Source: Peptoniphilus sp. BV3C26 (GTDB lineage: Bacteria; Bacillota; Clostridia; Tissierellales; Peptoniphilaceae). From it: a stretch of 64,000 nucleotides of DNA. Below are positions 54,491-63,766 of this stretch, piece by piece. The notes beneath the pieces are model-generated. The model made no database searches. It was not told the DNA's origin and saw only the letters and a list, made by a program, of their open reading frames with translations. Position numbers and translations under genes: made by a program. Position 1 is the first letter of the stretch, and each line of letters begins with the position of its first letter. Location of the stretch: assembly GCF_000478985.1 (NCBI RefSeq), contig NZ_AWXB01000015.1:1-64000 (forward strand), written 5' to 3'.

Positions 54491-57216
54491 TTTATTCCTC
54501 TTTCAAGATAATATTTTTTAGCTCCGGGATGGAGGGGAACCTTACCTATTCCCCTGAGGGCATTTTTAATTTCCACATTTTTTAAAACTTTATTAGAAGC
54601 TTTAAGTTCTTCTAAATTTTCCCAAAAAGCCTTTGTAATTTTGTAAGCACATTCTTCGCTCATATCTGAACTTGTAAAAATAACCATGGGACTTGCGGAA
54701 GTATTTATATCTTTATTGTTATTATACACGGATTTTTTAATTGTGTAATTTTCATAGCCCTTGTTATTTACATTTAATTTTTCTATAAAATCAGGATCTA
54801 AGTTTAAAATTTCGCAATTGGCGGTTAAAAGTATTTCCGTTACTGAAGCACTGGGAGCTCCTGCCATAATCCAAACTCCAGAAATTTTTTTGCTCTTTAA
54901 AAGAGAAATGGCTTCTGAAGGACTTACTCTTTCAGGAAAGATATCTTTATTTATATCCATGCCCAGGGCTTCAAAATGTGCTTTTGCTTCAAGTTCTGTT
55001 GTTGAGCCAGGGTTTCCCACAGAAAAATGGCTGCCTTTTAAATCTTTTAAGGATTTTATTTTTAAATCCTTTCTCACAAGAATTTGGTTGGGATTTAAAT
55101 ATAGGCTTGCAATAATTCTAAGCTTTTTATTTTCCCTGCCTTTAAAAATTCCCTTGCCCTCATAACTTTGAGAAACAATGGAATTAACAGCCATGGAAAG
55201 ATTGGCATCCCTATTGTATAAAATGTTTAAATTATCTATGCCTCCACCTGAAGCTTGAATGTTAGCACGAAAATCCTTATCCCTATTTAAAACATTTGCT
55301 AGGGATGCTCCAAGAGGGTATAGGGCCCCTGTAGTTGAGGCTGTAGGTATATCAATCCTATACTTTGGACTTGTACATCCTGTTAAAAAAAACATTAAAA
55401 TAAAAAATATTGGAAATTTATTTTTTACCTTAAAATTCATTTCTCCTATAAGTAAAAAAATCAGACCTATAAGAGAAAAAATGGAAGTGTATTTTTCCGG
55501 ATACATTATAAGAAGTCCTAAAACTAGAAAGAGAAATCTTTTTGTTTTTGAAAGATTTTTTTTGAAAAAGCCTGTAAGGCCTAAAGAAATTGCAAAGACA
55601 CCAATGGAAGAAAAAACAATTAAAAATATTATTTCTAAAAATTTGGGACTTTCAAGGCCTATTAATTTTGGATTTATTAAAAAGAAAAAAGGAAAAATAA
55701 ATCCACTAAAAGCAAGTTTTAAAGCTATTAAAGAAGTCTTTACCATATCAGACTCTGCTATAGAAGAAGCAAGATAACTTGAAACTGCCACAGGGGGAGT
55801 AATATTTGAAAGGCAGGCATAAATTAAACAAAAAAGATGGGCCCCTATAGGTTGAGCTCCAAGCTTAATTAAAACAGGAACTGCAACGGAAACAACTATT
55901 ACATAAGCTGCAACTCCTGGCACACCCATGCCTAAAATTAAACTCATTATTGCAACTAAAAACCAGGCGAAAATTAGAGAATGGGAATTTAAATTTAAAA
56001 TCATATTTCCAAAATTAAGACCCAGGCCGCTAAGAGATACACTTCCTATAATAAGTCCTATTAAAACACAAGATATTCCAACAGCAATTGAATTTACAGC
56101 TCCATCAACAAGAGCATCTAAAATATTTTTAAAAGACATTCTTGTGGATTTTTTAAAAGCACAAACTCCAATAAGGGAAAAAATTGAAATAATTACACAA
56201 AATTCCAGAGGAAAATAAAAAAGACCGGCAATTAAAATAAAAATTGGGATTAACAAATGGCCCCTTTCTTTTAATAAATCTAAAAAATTATAAGAAAAAG
56301 CCGAACTTTTTAAATTTAATTTTTTTGCTTCATAATGAACTGAAGTAAAAATCCCCAAATAATATAAAAAGGCAGGAATAACTGCAGCCTTAACCACCCT
56401 TAAATAAGATATATTTAAAAATTCCGCCATTACAAAGGCAACAGCTCCCATAATAGGAGGAGCAAATTGACCTCCTGTTGAAGATGCAGCTTCAACAGCA
56501 GCTGCATATTCAGAAGAATATTTTTGTTTTTTCATAAGAGGTATGGTGAGACTTCCTGTAGTAGCAACATTGGCAAGAGCACTTCCGTTAACCATGCCCA
56601 TAAGAGCCGATGCAATGACACTTACTTTTGCATAAGAACCGTAGCTTTTTCCCACAAGGCAAAGAGAAAGATCGCTTATAAAATCTATAAAGCCTGAAAA
56701 TTTTAAAAAACTTCCAAAAAGCATAAAAAGAAAAATATAACTTGAGCTTACTCCTGCGCCAAGTCCGAAAATTCCTTCAGTTCCCCAGACAAAATGAGAA
56801 AGAACCCTTCTTAAAGAAAATCCATTGTGAGCAAGGGGACCAGAAATAAACCTACCCCAAAAAAGATAAGATAAAAAAATTAAACTTAAAAGAGTAAAAG
56901 TTTTATTGATCTTAAAAGAAACAATAAGGACAAGAAAAATTGCAAAAAAAGCAAAAATATAGTCGATTTTATAGAGATATCCCCCCCTTAAGGCAATTTT
57001 ATTATAATTTAAAAAAATATAAGAAAAGGTAAAAATTGTTAAAGGAAGGGTGAAAAACTTTAATTTTTTAAAGTAAAGGCCTCCGAAAAAAATTAAAAAC
57101 ATAACATGAAGGCTACGGACAAAAATAGCCTGAAAGGTAAAAATATTTAAAATAATTTGGACAAAAGCCCAAAAAAGTAAAAGAAAATATGTATTTTTAT
57201 TTGCCTTAATATCCAT
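54487..57216 (-). CDS. TRAP transporter 4TM/12TM permease fused to a TAXI-family binding protein
   Basis: 909 aa in one frame. Residues 1 to about 590 are a fused small-plus-large TRAP permease with some sixteen or more membrane helices; GSALANVATTGSLTIPLMKK and ASSTGGQFAPPIMGAVAFVMAE are signatures of that permease. From M593 on, the sequence MNFKVKNKFPIFFILMFFLTGC is a complete lipoprotein signal peptide, and the remaining 300 residues (PTASTTGALYPLGASLANVL, GNPGSTTELEAKAHFEALG) form a TAXI binding protein. AGGAG precedes the internal ATG (55440), so the binding protein may also be made alone. Substrate unknown; TAXI systems usually take dicarboxylates or amino acids. Confidence 0.85.
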   Translation of the reverse strand: MDIKANKNTYFLLLFWAFVQIILNIFTFQAIFVRSLHVMFLIFFGGLYFKKLKFFTLPLTIFTFSYIFLNYNKIALRGGYLYKIDYIFAFFAIFLVLIVSFKINKTFTLLSLIFLSYLFWGRFISGPLAHNGFSLRRVLSHFVWGTEGIFGLGAGVSSSYIFLFMLFGSFLKFSGFIDFISDLSLCLVGKSYGSYAKVSVIASALMGMVNGSALANVATTGSLTIPLMKKQKYSSEYAAAVEAASSTGGQFAPPIMGAVAFVMAEFLNISYLRVVKAAVIPAFLYYLGIFTSVHYEAKKLNLKSSAFSYNFLDLLKERGHLLIPIFILIAGLFYFPLEFCVIISIFSLIGVCAFKKSTRMSFKNILDALVDGAVNSIAVGISCVLIGLIIGSVSLSGLGLNFGNMILNLNSHSLIFAWFLVAIMSLILGMGVPGVAAYVIVVSVAVPVLIKLGAQPIGAHLFCLIYACLSNITPPVAVSSYLASSIAESDMVKTSLIALKLAFSGFIFPFFFLINPKLIGLESPKFLEIIFLIVFSSIGVFAISLGLTGFFKKNLSKTKRFLFLVLGLLIMYPEKYTSIFSLIGLIFLLIGEMNFKVKNKFPIFFILMFFLTGCTSPKYRIDIPTASTTGALYPLGASLANVLNRDKDFRANIQASGGGIDNLNILYNRDANLSMAVNSIVSQSYEGKGIFKGRENKKLRIIASLYLNPNQILVRKDLKIKSLKDLKGSHFSVGNPGSTTELEAKAHFEALGMDINKDIFPERVSPSEAISLLKSKKISGVWIMAGAPSASVTEILLTANCEILNLDPDFIEKLNVNNKGYENYTIKKSVYNNNKDINTSASPMVIFTSSDMSEECAYKITKAFWENLEELKASNKVLKNVEIKNALRGIGKVPLHPGAKKYYLERGIK

Positions 57217-57329
57217 AAGCCACCCTTTAATAATTAATTTAAATCTATTATATCAAAAAATATAAAATACCTTATGAGTTAAAAATAATATTTAGGGTAA
57301 ATATATACAAAAGAATAAGGAGGCACGTT

Positions 57330-57857
57330 ATGAAACTTGAATTAATAGGCAAAAATTTAACTGTAACAGATGCTCTAAAAAATCAAGCAGAAAAAAAATT
57401 TTCAAAACTTGAAAAATATTTTTCAGACGATGTAAATGTAAGAGCGGTTTTCTCTCATATTAAAACAAATCAAAAAGTTGAAGCAACAGTATTTTTAAAA
57501 GGATCAACCTTAAGAGCTGAAGAAGAAACGGATGATATGTATGCATCAATAGATAAGGCAATTGATGTCCTTGAAAGACAAATAAGAAAATATAAGACTA
57601 AAATAAAAAAGAGAAATCAAGACAATAAAACTATAAGATTTGAAAATTTTGAAGAACCTAAAGAAGAACCAAAGGAAAAAATTGTGCGTAGAAAATCCTT
57701 TGATTTAAGGCCTATGCATGAAGAAGAAGCAATTCTTCAAATGGAACTTTTAAATCATAATTTCTTTGTATTTTTAAACGAAGAAACATCAAATGTAGAA
57801 GTTTTATATAAAAGAAAAGACGGAGATTATGGCCTCATAGAAACAAACTTAGCATAA
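57330..57857 (+). CDS. hpf: Ribosome hibernation promoting factor, long form
   Basis: 175 aa. The N-terminal domain (1-100) is the HPF/YfiA fold (MKLELIGKNLTVTDALKNQAEKKFSKLEKYF in parts). A flexible linker follows, and the C-terminal domain (about 118-175) has the conserved RKSFDLRPMHEEEAILQMELLNH pattern that dimerises to form 100S ribosomes. AGGAGG precedes the ATG. Confidence 0.95.
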   Translation: MKLELIGKNLTVTDALKNQAEKKFSKLEKYFSDDVNVRAVFSHIKTNQKVEATVFLKGSTLRAEEETDDMYASIDKAIDVLERQIRKYKTKIKKRNQDNKTIRFENFEEPKEEPKEKIVRRKSFDLRPMHEEEAILQMELLNHNFFVFLNEETSNVEVLYKRKDGDYGLIETNLA

Positions 57858-57903
57858 GGCATATAAAAATTTATAAAAGATAAAAATAAATAATTATAAA
57901 TTA

Positions 57904-57941
57904 AAAACATACAAGATTCTAAAATTTTGTATGTTTTTTTA
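57904..57941 (+). terminator. Terminator after hpf
   Basis: AAAACATACAA/TTGTATGTTTT stem with a 12-base loop and T-tail. Confidence 0.88.
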
Positions 57942-57973
57942 TTTATAAAGAAACATCAATGTTAATAGAAGAC

Positions 57974-58003
57974 TGTGGATAATGTTGATAAGTCTGTGGA
58001 AAA
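57974..58003. promoter_or_regulatory. Cluster of three DnaA boxes upstream of the 510-aa gene
   Basis: A perfect box TGTGGATAA (57974-57982) abuts TGTTGATAA (57983-57991), and four bases on comes TGTGGAAAA (57995-58003, one mismatch). All three are in the same orientation. They lie 150 bp before the TTG of the next gene and 70 bp after the hpf terminator. A TATAAT is at 58099-58104. Confidence 0.7.
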
Positions 58004-58151
58004 CTGCTTTTCCCTAAATTTTTATTGTTGAAATCTTAATTAAATTTTATAAAATTTTTACTTTTCCTAAACATAAATTTATATTTTTTTCTTTTTGATA
58101 TAATATATTTAGTAAAATATAAATTTATTTAAGAGGAGCTTTAAAGTTTAA

Positions 58152-59684
58152 TTGGAAAATAAAAAGACCATTTTAGATGAATTAAAAAAACAAAAACTTA
58201 ATATAGAAAAAATAATAGATAAAGATATAAATTTGTATGAGGGTCTGGAGGAAAAAAAAGACTTCTTCTTTGAATTTTATTCCCATATTTTTGATAGAAA
58301 AGATTCTAAAAAACTTTTGGAGTATCAGGGCCAAAGGTTTGAAAAATTTATATTAAAAGCTCTTATAGACTTAAGCTACACTTCCATTCTTTTCGTAAAT
58401 TATATAAGAAAAGAAAATGATTATTTTTTAATAAATGGAATGGATATGTTTACTTTGGAAAAATTTAATCTTTATACGGATTATATTGATCCTAAATATT
58501 TTGAAAAAAATGACTTTGGTATCCTTGGTCGTTTTGTAAAAATTTACGATTCTTATTATCTTTTTGACTTGGGGAAAATTTTACCCTATGTAGATATTGA
58601 AAATTTTTACAATATTTTCAACTTAACTATTGAAGAAATGGCAGGTCTTTCTGAAAATGAAAGGATAAAGTATTTAAAAGAAAAATTTTTATACATCTAT
58701 GGAAGTATAGATAGGTCTTTAAGCTTAGACAAAAAGACTCTTATGAATTTTTATATGGATATTGCTGAAGAGGAAAAGGAAAAATATGATCTGGCCTTTG
58801 ACAAAGCAAAGACATGGAAATTTTTAAGGCCGATTTTTGTAAATATTTTAAAAAATTTTTTGGATAAAAATAAAAATTTTAAGAATTTTATAGCTTATAT
58901 GGAAGAGTTAATTGCTTTGGGAGTTTTTTATTCAGAAAGGGAGCTAATTTTATTTTTAAAATTCTTTACTGAATTTATAGGGCTTTTTGATTTTAAAGAT
59001 GAAGTTTTAAAGGACATTGAAAGAAATATTTTTCTTTTAAAAAATAAATGCAATTCTTCCAAAAGGGGACTTTATTTGGACCAAGAAATTTTAGAGACTA
59101 TAAGAAGGTCTGATGTTTATCTTAAAATGGAAGAAGATATTTTTATTAAGGATATTTTAGACAGGATGAATTGGGGCTTTAGTGAGGAAACTTTTTATTT
59201 CTCAAAAAATAAGACTAGTCTTCTTCCTTCAAATAAAAAGTATTTAATAGAGGAAATAGGGGAAGATGTTTTTGAAATGGAAGAAGATATTTGTGAAGAT
59301 TTAAATTTAACTTTTGATTTTATTTTTTATTCTTTATTTTTTAGAAATATCTATAAAAGAGCAAATGATGGCCAACTCATTTTTACAAATCTAATGGATT
59401 ATTTAGAATCCTTAGAAAATGCCCACATTTTAAGTATTTTTTTGACCTCTCTTTTTGAAAATGAATTTTTGTCTGATTTTATCGGCAAGAGAAAACTTAA
59501 TAAGTTAAATAAATATCTTTTTGATATAGAAAAATTTAAAACCTTTAAAGGAGAAAGAGAATTTGAAATTTTATTTGAAAATTTATTTTTAATAGAGGAC
59601 AAAAAAATTACTCCCTTTGGGGAGAAAATTTTAAGTTATAAATTTAATAAGTCTGAAAATATTATTAAGATGGTAGATTTTTAA
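58152..59684 (+). CDS. Unrecognised 510-aa protein
   Basis: Starts with TTG at 58152 (AAGAGGAG about 13 bases upstream). Soluble, no signal peptide or long hydrophobic helix. Rich in Phe, Leu, Asp, Glu and Lys, predicted almost wholly helical with regularly spaced aromatic pairs such as FFFEFYSHIF and LFLKFFTEFIGLFDF. I see no nucleotide-binding, metal or nuclease motif. Flanking terminators make it a single-gene unit. It may be an alpha-solenoid-like protein; function open. The DnaA boxes upstream suggest replication-linked expression. Confidence 0.65.
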   Translation: MENKKTILDELKKQKLNIEKIIDKDINLYEGLEEKKDFFFEFYSHIFDRKDSKKLLEYQGQRFEKFILKALIDLSYTSILFVNYIRKENDYFLINGMDMFTLEKFNLYTDYIDPKYFEKNDFGILGRFVKIYDSYYLFDLGKILPYVDIENFYNIFNLTIEEMAGLSENERIKYLKEKFLYIYGSIDRSLSLDKKTLMNFYMDIAEEEKEKYDLAFDKAKTWKFLRPIFVNILKNFLDKNKNFKNFIAYMEELIALGVFYSERELILFLKFFTEFIGLFDFKDEVLKDIERNIFLLKNKCNSSKRGLYLDQEILETIRRSDVYLKMEEDIFIKDILDRMNWGFSEETFYFSKNKTSLLPSNKKYLIEEIGEDVFEMEEDICEDLNLTFDFIFYSLFFRNIYKRANDGQLIFTNLMDYLESLENAHILSIFLTSLFENEFLSDFIGKRKLNKLNKYLFDIEKFKTFKGEREFEILFENLFLIEDKKITPFGEKILSYKFNKSENIIKMVDF

Positions 59685-59689
59685 GAATT

Positions 59690-59717
59690 AAAGCACGCAA
59701 AAAACGTGCTTTTTTAT
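59690..59717. terminator. Bidirectional terminator
   Basis: AAAGCACG/CGTGCTTT hairpin with Ts on both strands between the 510-aa gene and the convergent 170-aa gene. Confidence 0.85.
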
Positions 59718-60226
59718 TTTAAATAATTTTTTTCGTGAAAGTAGTCTCCTAAAAAATAATCCATGGGAGAGTCATGTTCTATATAGAGGATTTTATTTAT
59801 ATCTCTTTTTACTATGCCTAAAAAAAGTCCGTCGTTTTCATCTATTTTTATAAGAGTCAGATAATTTTCCAAAAGGCCTGAAGGAATTCCGGTTTCCAAA
59901 TCATTTTCTTCCGTTGCTATTGTTATAGTTTTATTATTTTTTATGGAATCTATAATTAATTCTTCAAAACTTCTGTAGTAGCTTTGCAAATCAAAATTAT
60001 ATTCGTTAAAACTTTTTAATTTAAGATTTTTCTCTTTAAAAAAATTTATAAGATTTAAATAGGGGCTTTCTTCTATTAAAGAATCTATTTGAGAATTTTT
60101 TATTAAAAGTTTGCCTGCAAAATTTCCTATTCTGTCATAGAGCAAATATTCTTTTAGATTTTCTCCTTCAAATAGATTTTCGGCAATATAGAAATCCTCG
60201 TCATTTTTTGTATAGAGTTCAAACAA
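59714..60226 (-). CDS. Hypothetical protein, 170 aa
   Basis: Not recognised. Soluble and acidic, with strands near the N-terminus (FELYTKNDEDFYIAENLF) and a C-terminal stretch of alternating strands ending IEHDSPMDYFLGDYFHEKNYLK. No signal peptide and no catalytic motif visible. Monocistronic, with AAAGGAGG upstream of the ATG, so a real gene is likely. Confidence 0.6.
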   Translation of the reverse strand: MFELYTKNDEDFYIAENLFEGENLKEYLLYDRIGNFAGKLLIKNSQIDSLIEESPYLNLINFFKEKNLKLKSFNEYNFDLQSYYRSFEELIIDSIKNNKTITIATEENDLETGIPSGLLENYLTLIKIDENDGLFLGIVKRDINKILYIEHDSPMDYFLGDYFHEKNYLK

Positions 60227-60395
60227 AATAAAAAACCTCCTTTTAAGCTAATGGTACTAAAAAATTTTAAAGCTTTCAAGAAAATAGCTAGTTTATATTT
60301 TATATGTGGATTTTTTTAATTTTAATTGACAAAAATCACCATAAGTAAAATTTCTTTGATATAATTTATATAGAATTATTAAGAGAGGTGCATAG

Positions 60396-62096
60396 ATGAC
60401 TAAGTCTATTGAAAAAGCTATAAGTGCAAAAAATTTAGCTTTTAAATATAAGGACAGCGAAAAGTATGCTCTAAAGGATTTTAACCTTGATGTTAACAAG
60501 GGTGAATTTGTTGTAATTATGGGGCCGTCAGGTGCCGGAAAATCAACTTTTGCAAATTCTTTAAATGGCCTTATACCAAATTTTATTAAAGGAACTTGCA
60601 GTGGAGAACTTAGTGTTTTTGACAAGGATCCCAGAAAGGAATCCGTCTCCACAATGGCAAGAGAAGTTGGGCTTGTATTTCAAGATTTCGAATCTCAACT
60701 TTTTTGTACAAATATAAGGCTTGAAGTAGCTTTTGGACCTGAAAACTTTCTTGTTCCAAGGCAAGACATGGACAGAAGAATCGATAAAGTTTTAGACGTT
60801 GTAGATCTTGTAGGTTTTGATGAAAGACAACCTGCAACTCTTTCAGGAGGACAAAAGCAAAGGCTTGCTATAGGAAGTGTTCTTTCAAGTGAACCTCAAT
60901 TAATTTGCATGGATGAGCCAACTACGGACCTGGACCCCTATGGAAAAATGGGAATTTTTAACATCGCAAGAGCTCTTCACGATGAAGGAGAAATGACCTT
61001 AGTTGTAATTGAACATGAAACTGAAGAAGCTTTAAGAGCTGACAGACTTGTTCTTATGAACGAAGGCAAGATTGTTAAAGAGGGAAAACCCAGAGAAGTT
61101 TTAGCTGATGTTGAAACTATGGATGAACTTGGTCTTCAATCTCTTCACGTTCCGAAATTCTTTAAAGAAATGGGAGATGAAACTTTACCCATTACTCCTG
61201 AAGAAGGAAAAGAAGAATTTCTTAAAAAGTTTAAAATTAACGAAGAAAAATATCAAAAGCTTTTAGAAAAAGATAAGAAAATAGAAGATTCTTACGGGGA
61301 AACCCTAATAGAAGTTAAAGATCTTTCTTTTACTTATCCAAACGGCAAAAAAGCTCTTAACAATATTAACTTAGAAGTTAAAAAGGGAGAATTTCTTGCG
61401 GTCTTAGGTCACAACGGATCGGGAAAAACAACCCTTGTAAAACATTTCAACGGACTTTTGTCCCCAACTGAAGGAAATGTAATTGTAAAGGGAATTGATA
61501 CAAAAAAATCTTCAATTTTTGAAATTGGGAAAATTGTAGGTTACACCTTCCAAAATCCAGACCACCAAATCTTTTCAGATACAGTATATGATGAAGTTGC
61601 TTTCTCTCCAAAAATAAGGGGACTAAGTGATGAAGAAATAAAAAAGAGAGTAGAAGAATCTTTAGCTGCAGTAGACATGTCAGGCTATGAAAAAGAAGAC
61701 CCCTTCACTCTTACAAAAGGTATGCGACAAAGAATTGCCGTAGCTTCAATATTGTCTTCAAGACCTGATGTTTTAATTTTAGACGAACCTACAACAGGAC
61801 TTGACTACAAGGGTCAAAAGCAAATGATGGAGCTTATAAAAAAATTAAACGAAGAAGGACACACAATAATAATGATCACCCATACAATGTGGGTTGTTGC
61901 AGAATATGCTCATAGAGTTTGTGTAATTGAAAACGGCGATGTTGTAATGATGGGTAGAACGAGAGATATATTTAAGAAAGAAGAAAAACTTGAAAAAGTA
62001 TACTTAAAAAATCCTCATATAGTTTCCATGTCCAACAAACTTGGAAAAACAGTTCTATCAATAGATGAAATGAAAAGTATAACGGAGGCAAAATAA
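60396..62096 (+). CDS. ECF transporter ATPase, two ABC domains in one chain
   Basis: 566 aa. Domain 1 (about 5-245): Walker A GPSGAGKST, Q-loop, signature LSGGQKQRLAIGS, Walker B LICMDEPTTDLDP. Domain 2 (about 305-550): Walker A GHNGSGKTT, signature LTKGMRQRIAVAS, Walker B VLILDEPTTGLD. The second signature departs from LSGG, as is common in fused ECF ATPases. It energises EcfT (next gene, no gap) and the S component. AGAGAGGTG precedes the ATG and a TATAAT lies at 60360-60365. Confidence 0.92.
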   Translation: MTKSIEKAISAKNLAFKYKDSEKYALKDFNLDVNKGEFVVIMGPSGAGKSTFANSLNGLIPNFIKGTCSGELSVFDKDPRKESVSTMAREVGLVFQDFESQLFCTNIRLEVAFGPENFLVPRQDMDRRIDKVLDVVDLVGFDERQPATLSGGQKQRLAIGSVLSSEPQLICMDEPTTDLDPYGKMGIFNIARALHDEGEMTLVVIEHETEEALRADRLVLMNEGKIVKEGKPREVLADVETMDELGLQSLHVPKFFKEMGDETLPITPEEGKEEFLKKFKINEEKYQKLLEKDKKIEDSYGETLIEVKDLSFTYPNGKKALNNINLEVKKGEFLAVLGHNGSGKTTLVKHFNGLLSPTEGNVIVKGIDTKKSSIFEIGKIVGYTFQNPDHQIFSDTVYDEVAFSPKIRGLSDEEIKKRVEESLAAVDMSGYEKEDPFTLTKGMRQRIAVASILSSRPDVLILDEPTTGLDYKGQKQMMELIKKLNEEGHTIIMITHTMWVVAEYAHRVCVIENGDVVMMGRTRDIFKKEEKLEKVYLKNPHIVSMSNKLGKTVLSIDEMKSITEAK

Positions 62097-62852
62097 ATGG
62101 ATATGATATACCGTGATGAAGACACTTTCTTCCACAGGCTTGATCCCAGGTCAAAACTTTTTATAATGCTTTTCACCTTTGTCTTTGCTGTAATGACAGA
62201 TTCTTGGACTGTGTATATTGTACTTGCAGCTTTAACTATATTACATTCAATAATTTCAAAATCTTATCCAAACCTAAAAAAGATAAGCTTTGTATTATTT
62301 ATGCTTATGATGATGAGTTTGGTCTTTTGGGCAATAGGTCATAGAGGACCTACAAAACTTATAGGTTTTATAACCTTAGAAGGACTTATTTTTGGTGCCA
62401 ATAAAGGTGTTAAAATAATTATAATGATAATAGCTGGAATGAATTTTCTTTCAACAACAAAAATTGAAGAAATTTCAGCAGGCCTTGTAAAAATAGGTCT
62501 TCCTTATAGAGGAGCCTTTGCTTTTTCCACAGCTATAAGACTTATACCCATGGTTCTTGGAACAACGGAAACAATAATACAAGCTCAAAAAAGTAGAGGG
62601 CTTGACCTTGATTCCGGTTCAATAATATCAAAAGTAAAAAAATATATGCCCCTTATGATTCCCGCCTTTGTTTCAGTAATAAGAAACACAAATGTATTTT
62701 CAATGGCGTTAGAATCAAAAGGCTTTGGCTATGCAGATAAAAAAACTTCATACATTGAAGTAAAAATGAAAACTGTAGATTGGGTAATCATTGTATTACT
62801 TATCGCAACTCTTTTGCTTCTAATCTTTTTAAAGGTTAAAAGATATATTTAA
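62097..62852 (+). CDS. ecfT: ECF transporter transmembrane protein EcfT
   Basis: 251 aa, about five to six membrane segments. HRLDPRSKLFIMLFTFVF at the N-terminus and the coupling-helix motifs AQKSRGLDLD and ALESKGFGY (the Ala-Arg-Gly-like pair that docks on the ATPases) mark EcfT/CbiQ. The ATG follows directly on the ATPase stop. It links the ATPase with the S component. Confidence 0.92.
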   Translation: MDMIYRDEDTFFHRLDPRSKLFIMLFTFVFAVMTDSWTVYIVLAALTILHSIISKSYPNLKKISFVLFMLMMMSLVFWAIGHRGPTKLIGFITLEGLIFGANKGVKIIIMIIAGMNFLSTTKIEEISAGLVKIGLPYRGAFAFSTAIRLIPMVLGTTETIIQAQKSRGLDLDSGSIISKVKKYMPLMIPAFVSVIRNTNVFSMALESKGFGYADKKTSYIEVKMKTVDWVIIVLLIATLLLLIFLKVKRYI

Positions 62853-62868
62853 TTTTAGGAGGTTTATC

Positions 62869-63660
62869 TTGAAAGAAGTATTCACAATGTGGAAACACAC
62901 AAAGATGGTAGTGCTTGTAGCACTGAGCGCCGCTCTATATGCAGCTCTTCTTATTCCCTTTAAAGCAATTCCTTTAATTCCAGGAATAACAGAAGTAAGA
63001 CCTGCATCAGCTCTTCCGGTAGTATTCGGAATTTTATTCGGACCCGCAGGAGCTTGGGGTTCAGCAATTGGAAATTTAATTGGTGACCTTGGCGGAACTC
63101 TTGGACTTGGATCACTATTCGGATTTGTTGGGAACTTTATGTTTGCATATGTACCATACAAAGTATGGCAAAATATTGGACTTATTAAAAAAGACGACGA
63201 ACCCAAACTAAATTCAGGTAAAAAAATCGGAACATTTGCCCTTGCAGGATTTTTAGGATCAGCAGCATGTGCACTTATAATAGGATTTGGACTTGAATTT
63301 TTGAAGATGGTTCCATTCGCAGCCCTTGGAGCAATTATAACAGCAAACAATACAATCCCTGCAATAGTATTAGGAATTCCGATTATGATGGCCCTTTACC
63401 CAAGAGTAAAAAAATGGGATTTACTTTGGACAGATATTATGCCTGAAGAAGAACTTCCAAAAGGAGGAGCTTTAGCAAGAACAGGAGCAATCATCATGTG
63501 TCTTGCAATAGTAATAGGACTTTTCGGAGGATTCATTTCAGCTATGAGTCTTGGACAAAAACTATTTAACTTTGAAGGAAGTGCAGGATCAACACCTGTA
63601 ATAATAATAGCAGGACTTGGAGCATTATTCACATTTATAGGAAGCTTTATGCAAAATTAA
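62869..63660 (+). CDS. ECF transporter substrate-binding (S) component
   Basis: 263 aa with about seven hydrophobic segments. The N-terminus KMVVLVALSAALYAALLIP contains the AxxxA docking motif region of S components; TEVRPASALPVVFGILFGPAGAWGSAIGNLIGDLGG (in pieces) resembles a broad group of S components of unknown specificity. TTG start with GGAGG upstream. As it is in one operon with EcfA and EcfT it is probably a dedicated system. No riboswitch upstream names the vitamin or metal. Confidence 0.85.
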   Translation: MKEVFTMWKHTKMVVLVALSAALYAALLIPFKAIPLIPGITEVRPASALPVVFGILFGPAGAWGSAIGNLIGDLGGTLGLGSLFGFVGNFMFAYVPYKVWQNIGLIKKDDEPKLNSGKKIGTFALAGFLGSAACALIIGFGLEFLKMVPFAALGAIITANNTIPAIVLGIPIMMALYPRVKKWDLLWTDIMPEEELPKGGALARTGAIIMCLAIVIGLFGGFISAMSLGQKLFNFEGSAGSTPVIIIAGLGALFTFIGSFMQN

Positions 63661-63667
63661 AATTATT

Positions 63668-63700
63668 AAAAAAGTGCCGCAAAAGCGGCATTTTTTTTTG
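63668..63700 (+). terminator. Terminator of the ECF operon
   Basis: GTGCCGC/GCGGCAT hairpin with a four-base loop and nine Ts. Confidence 0.92.
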
Positions 63701-63715
63701 CGAAAAAATAAAAAC

Positions 63716-63743
63716 TTGATTTATTTTTATTAAAAGCTATAAT
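63716..63743 (+). promoter_or_regulatory. Promoter of the M20 peptidase gene
   Basis: TTGATT (63716-63721) and TATAAT (63738-63743) with 16-base spacing, about 24 bp before the ATG. Confidence 0.7.
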
Positions 63744-63766
63744 TTTTTCAGAAAGGAACAGGGATA

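Noticed and set aside
54761-56218. Long plus-strand frames opposite the TRAP fusion gene
   Set aside because: They are antisense shadows of a well-conserved membrane protein; no start signals and an unnatural Lys/Ile/Pro composition.
60326-60365. TTGACA/TATAAT promoter before the ECF operon
   Set aside because: The two boxes are 28 bases apart, too far for one promoter; only the TATAAT was kept as a note.
60227-60395. Riboswitch before the ECF operon
   Set aside because: Only about 170 bp of AT-rich DNA with a TATAAT; no conserved riboswitch core or terminator-antiterminator pair could be drawn.
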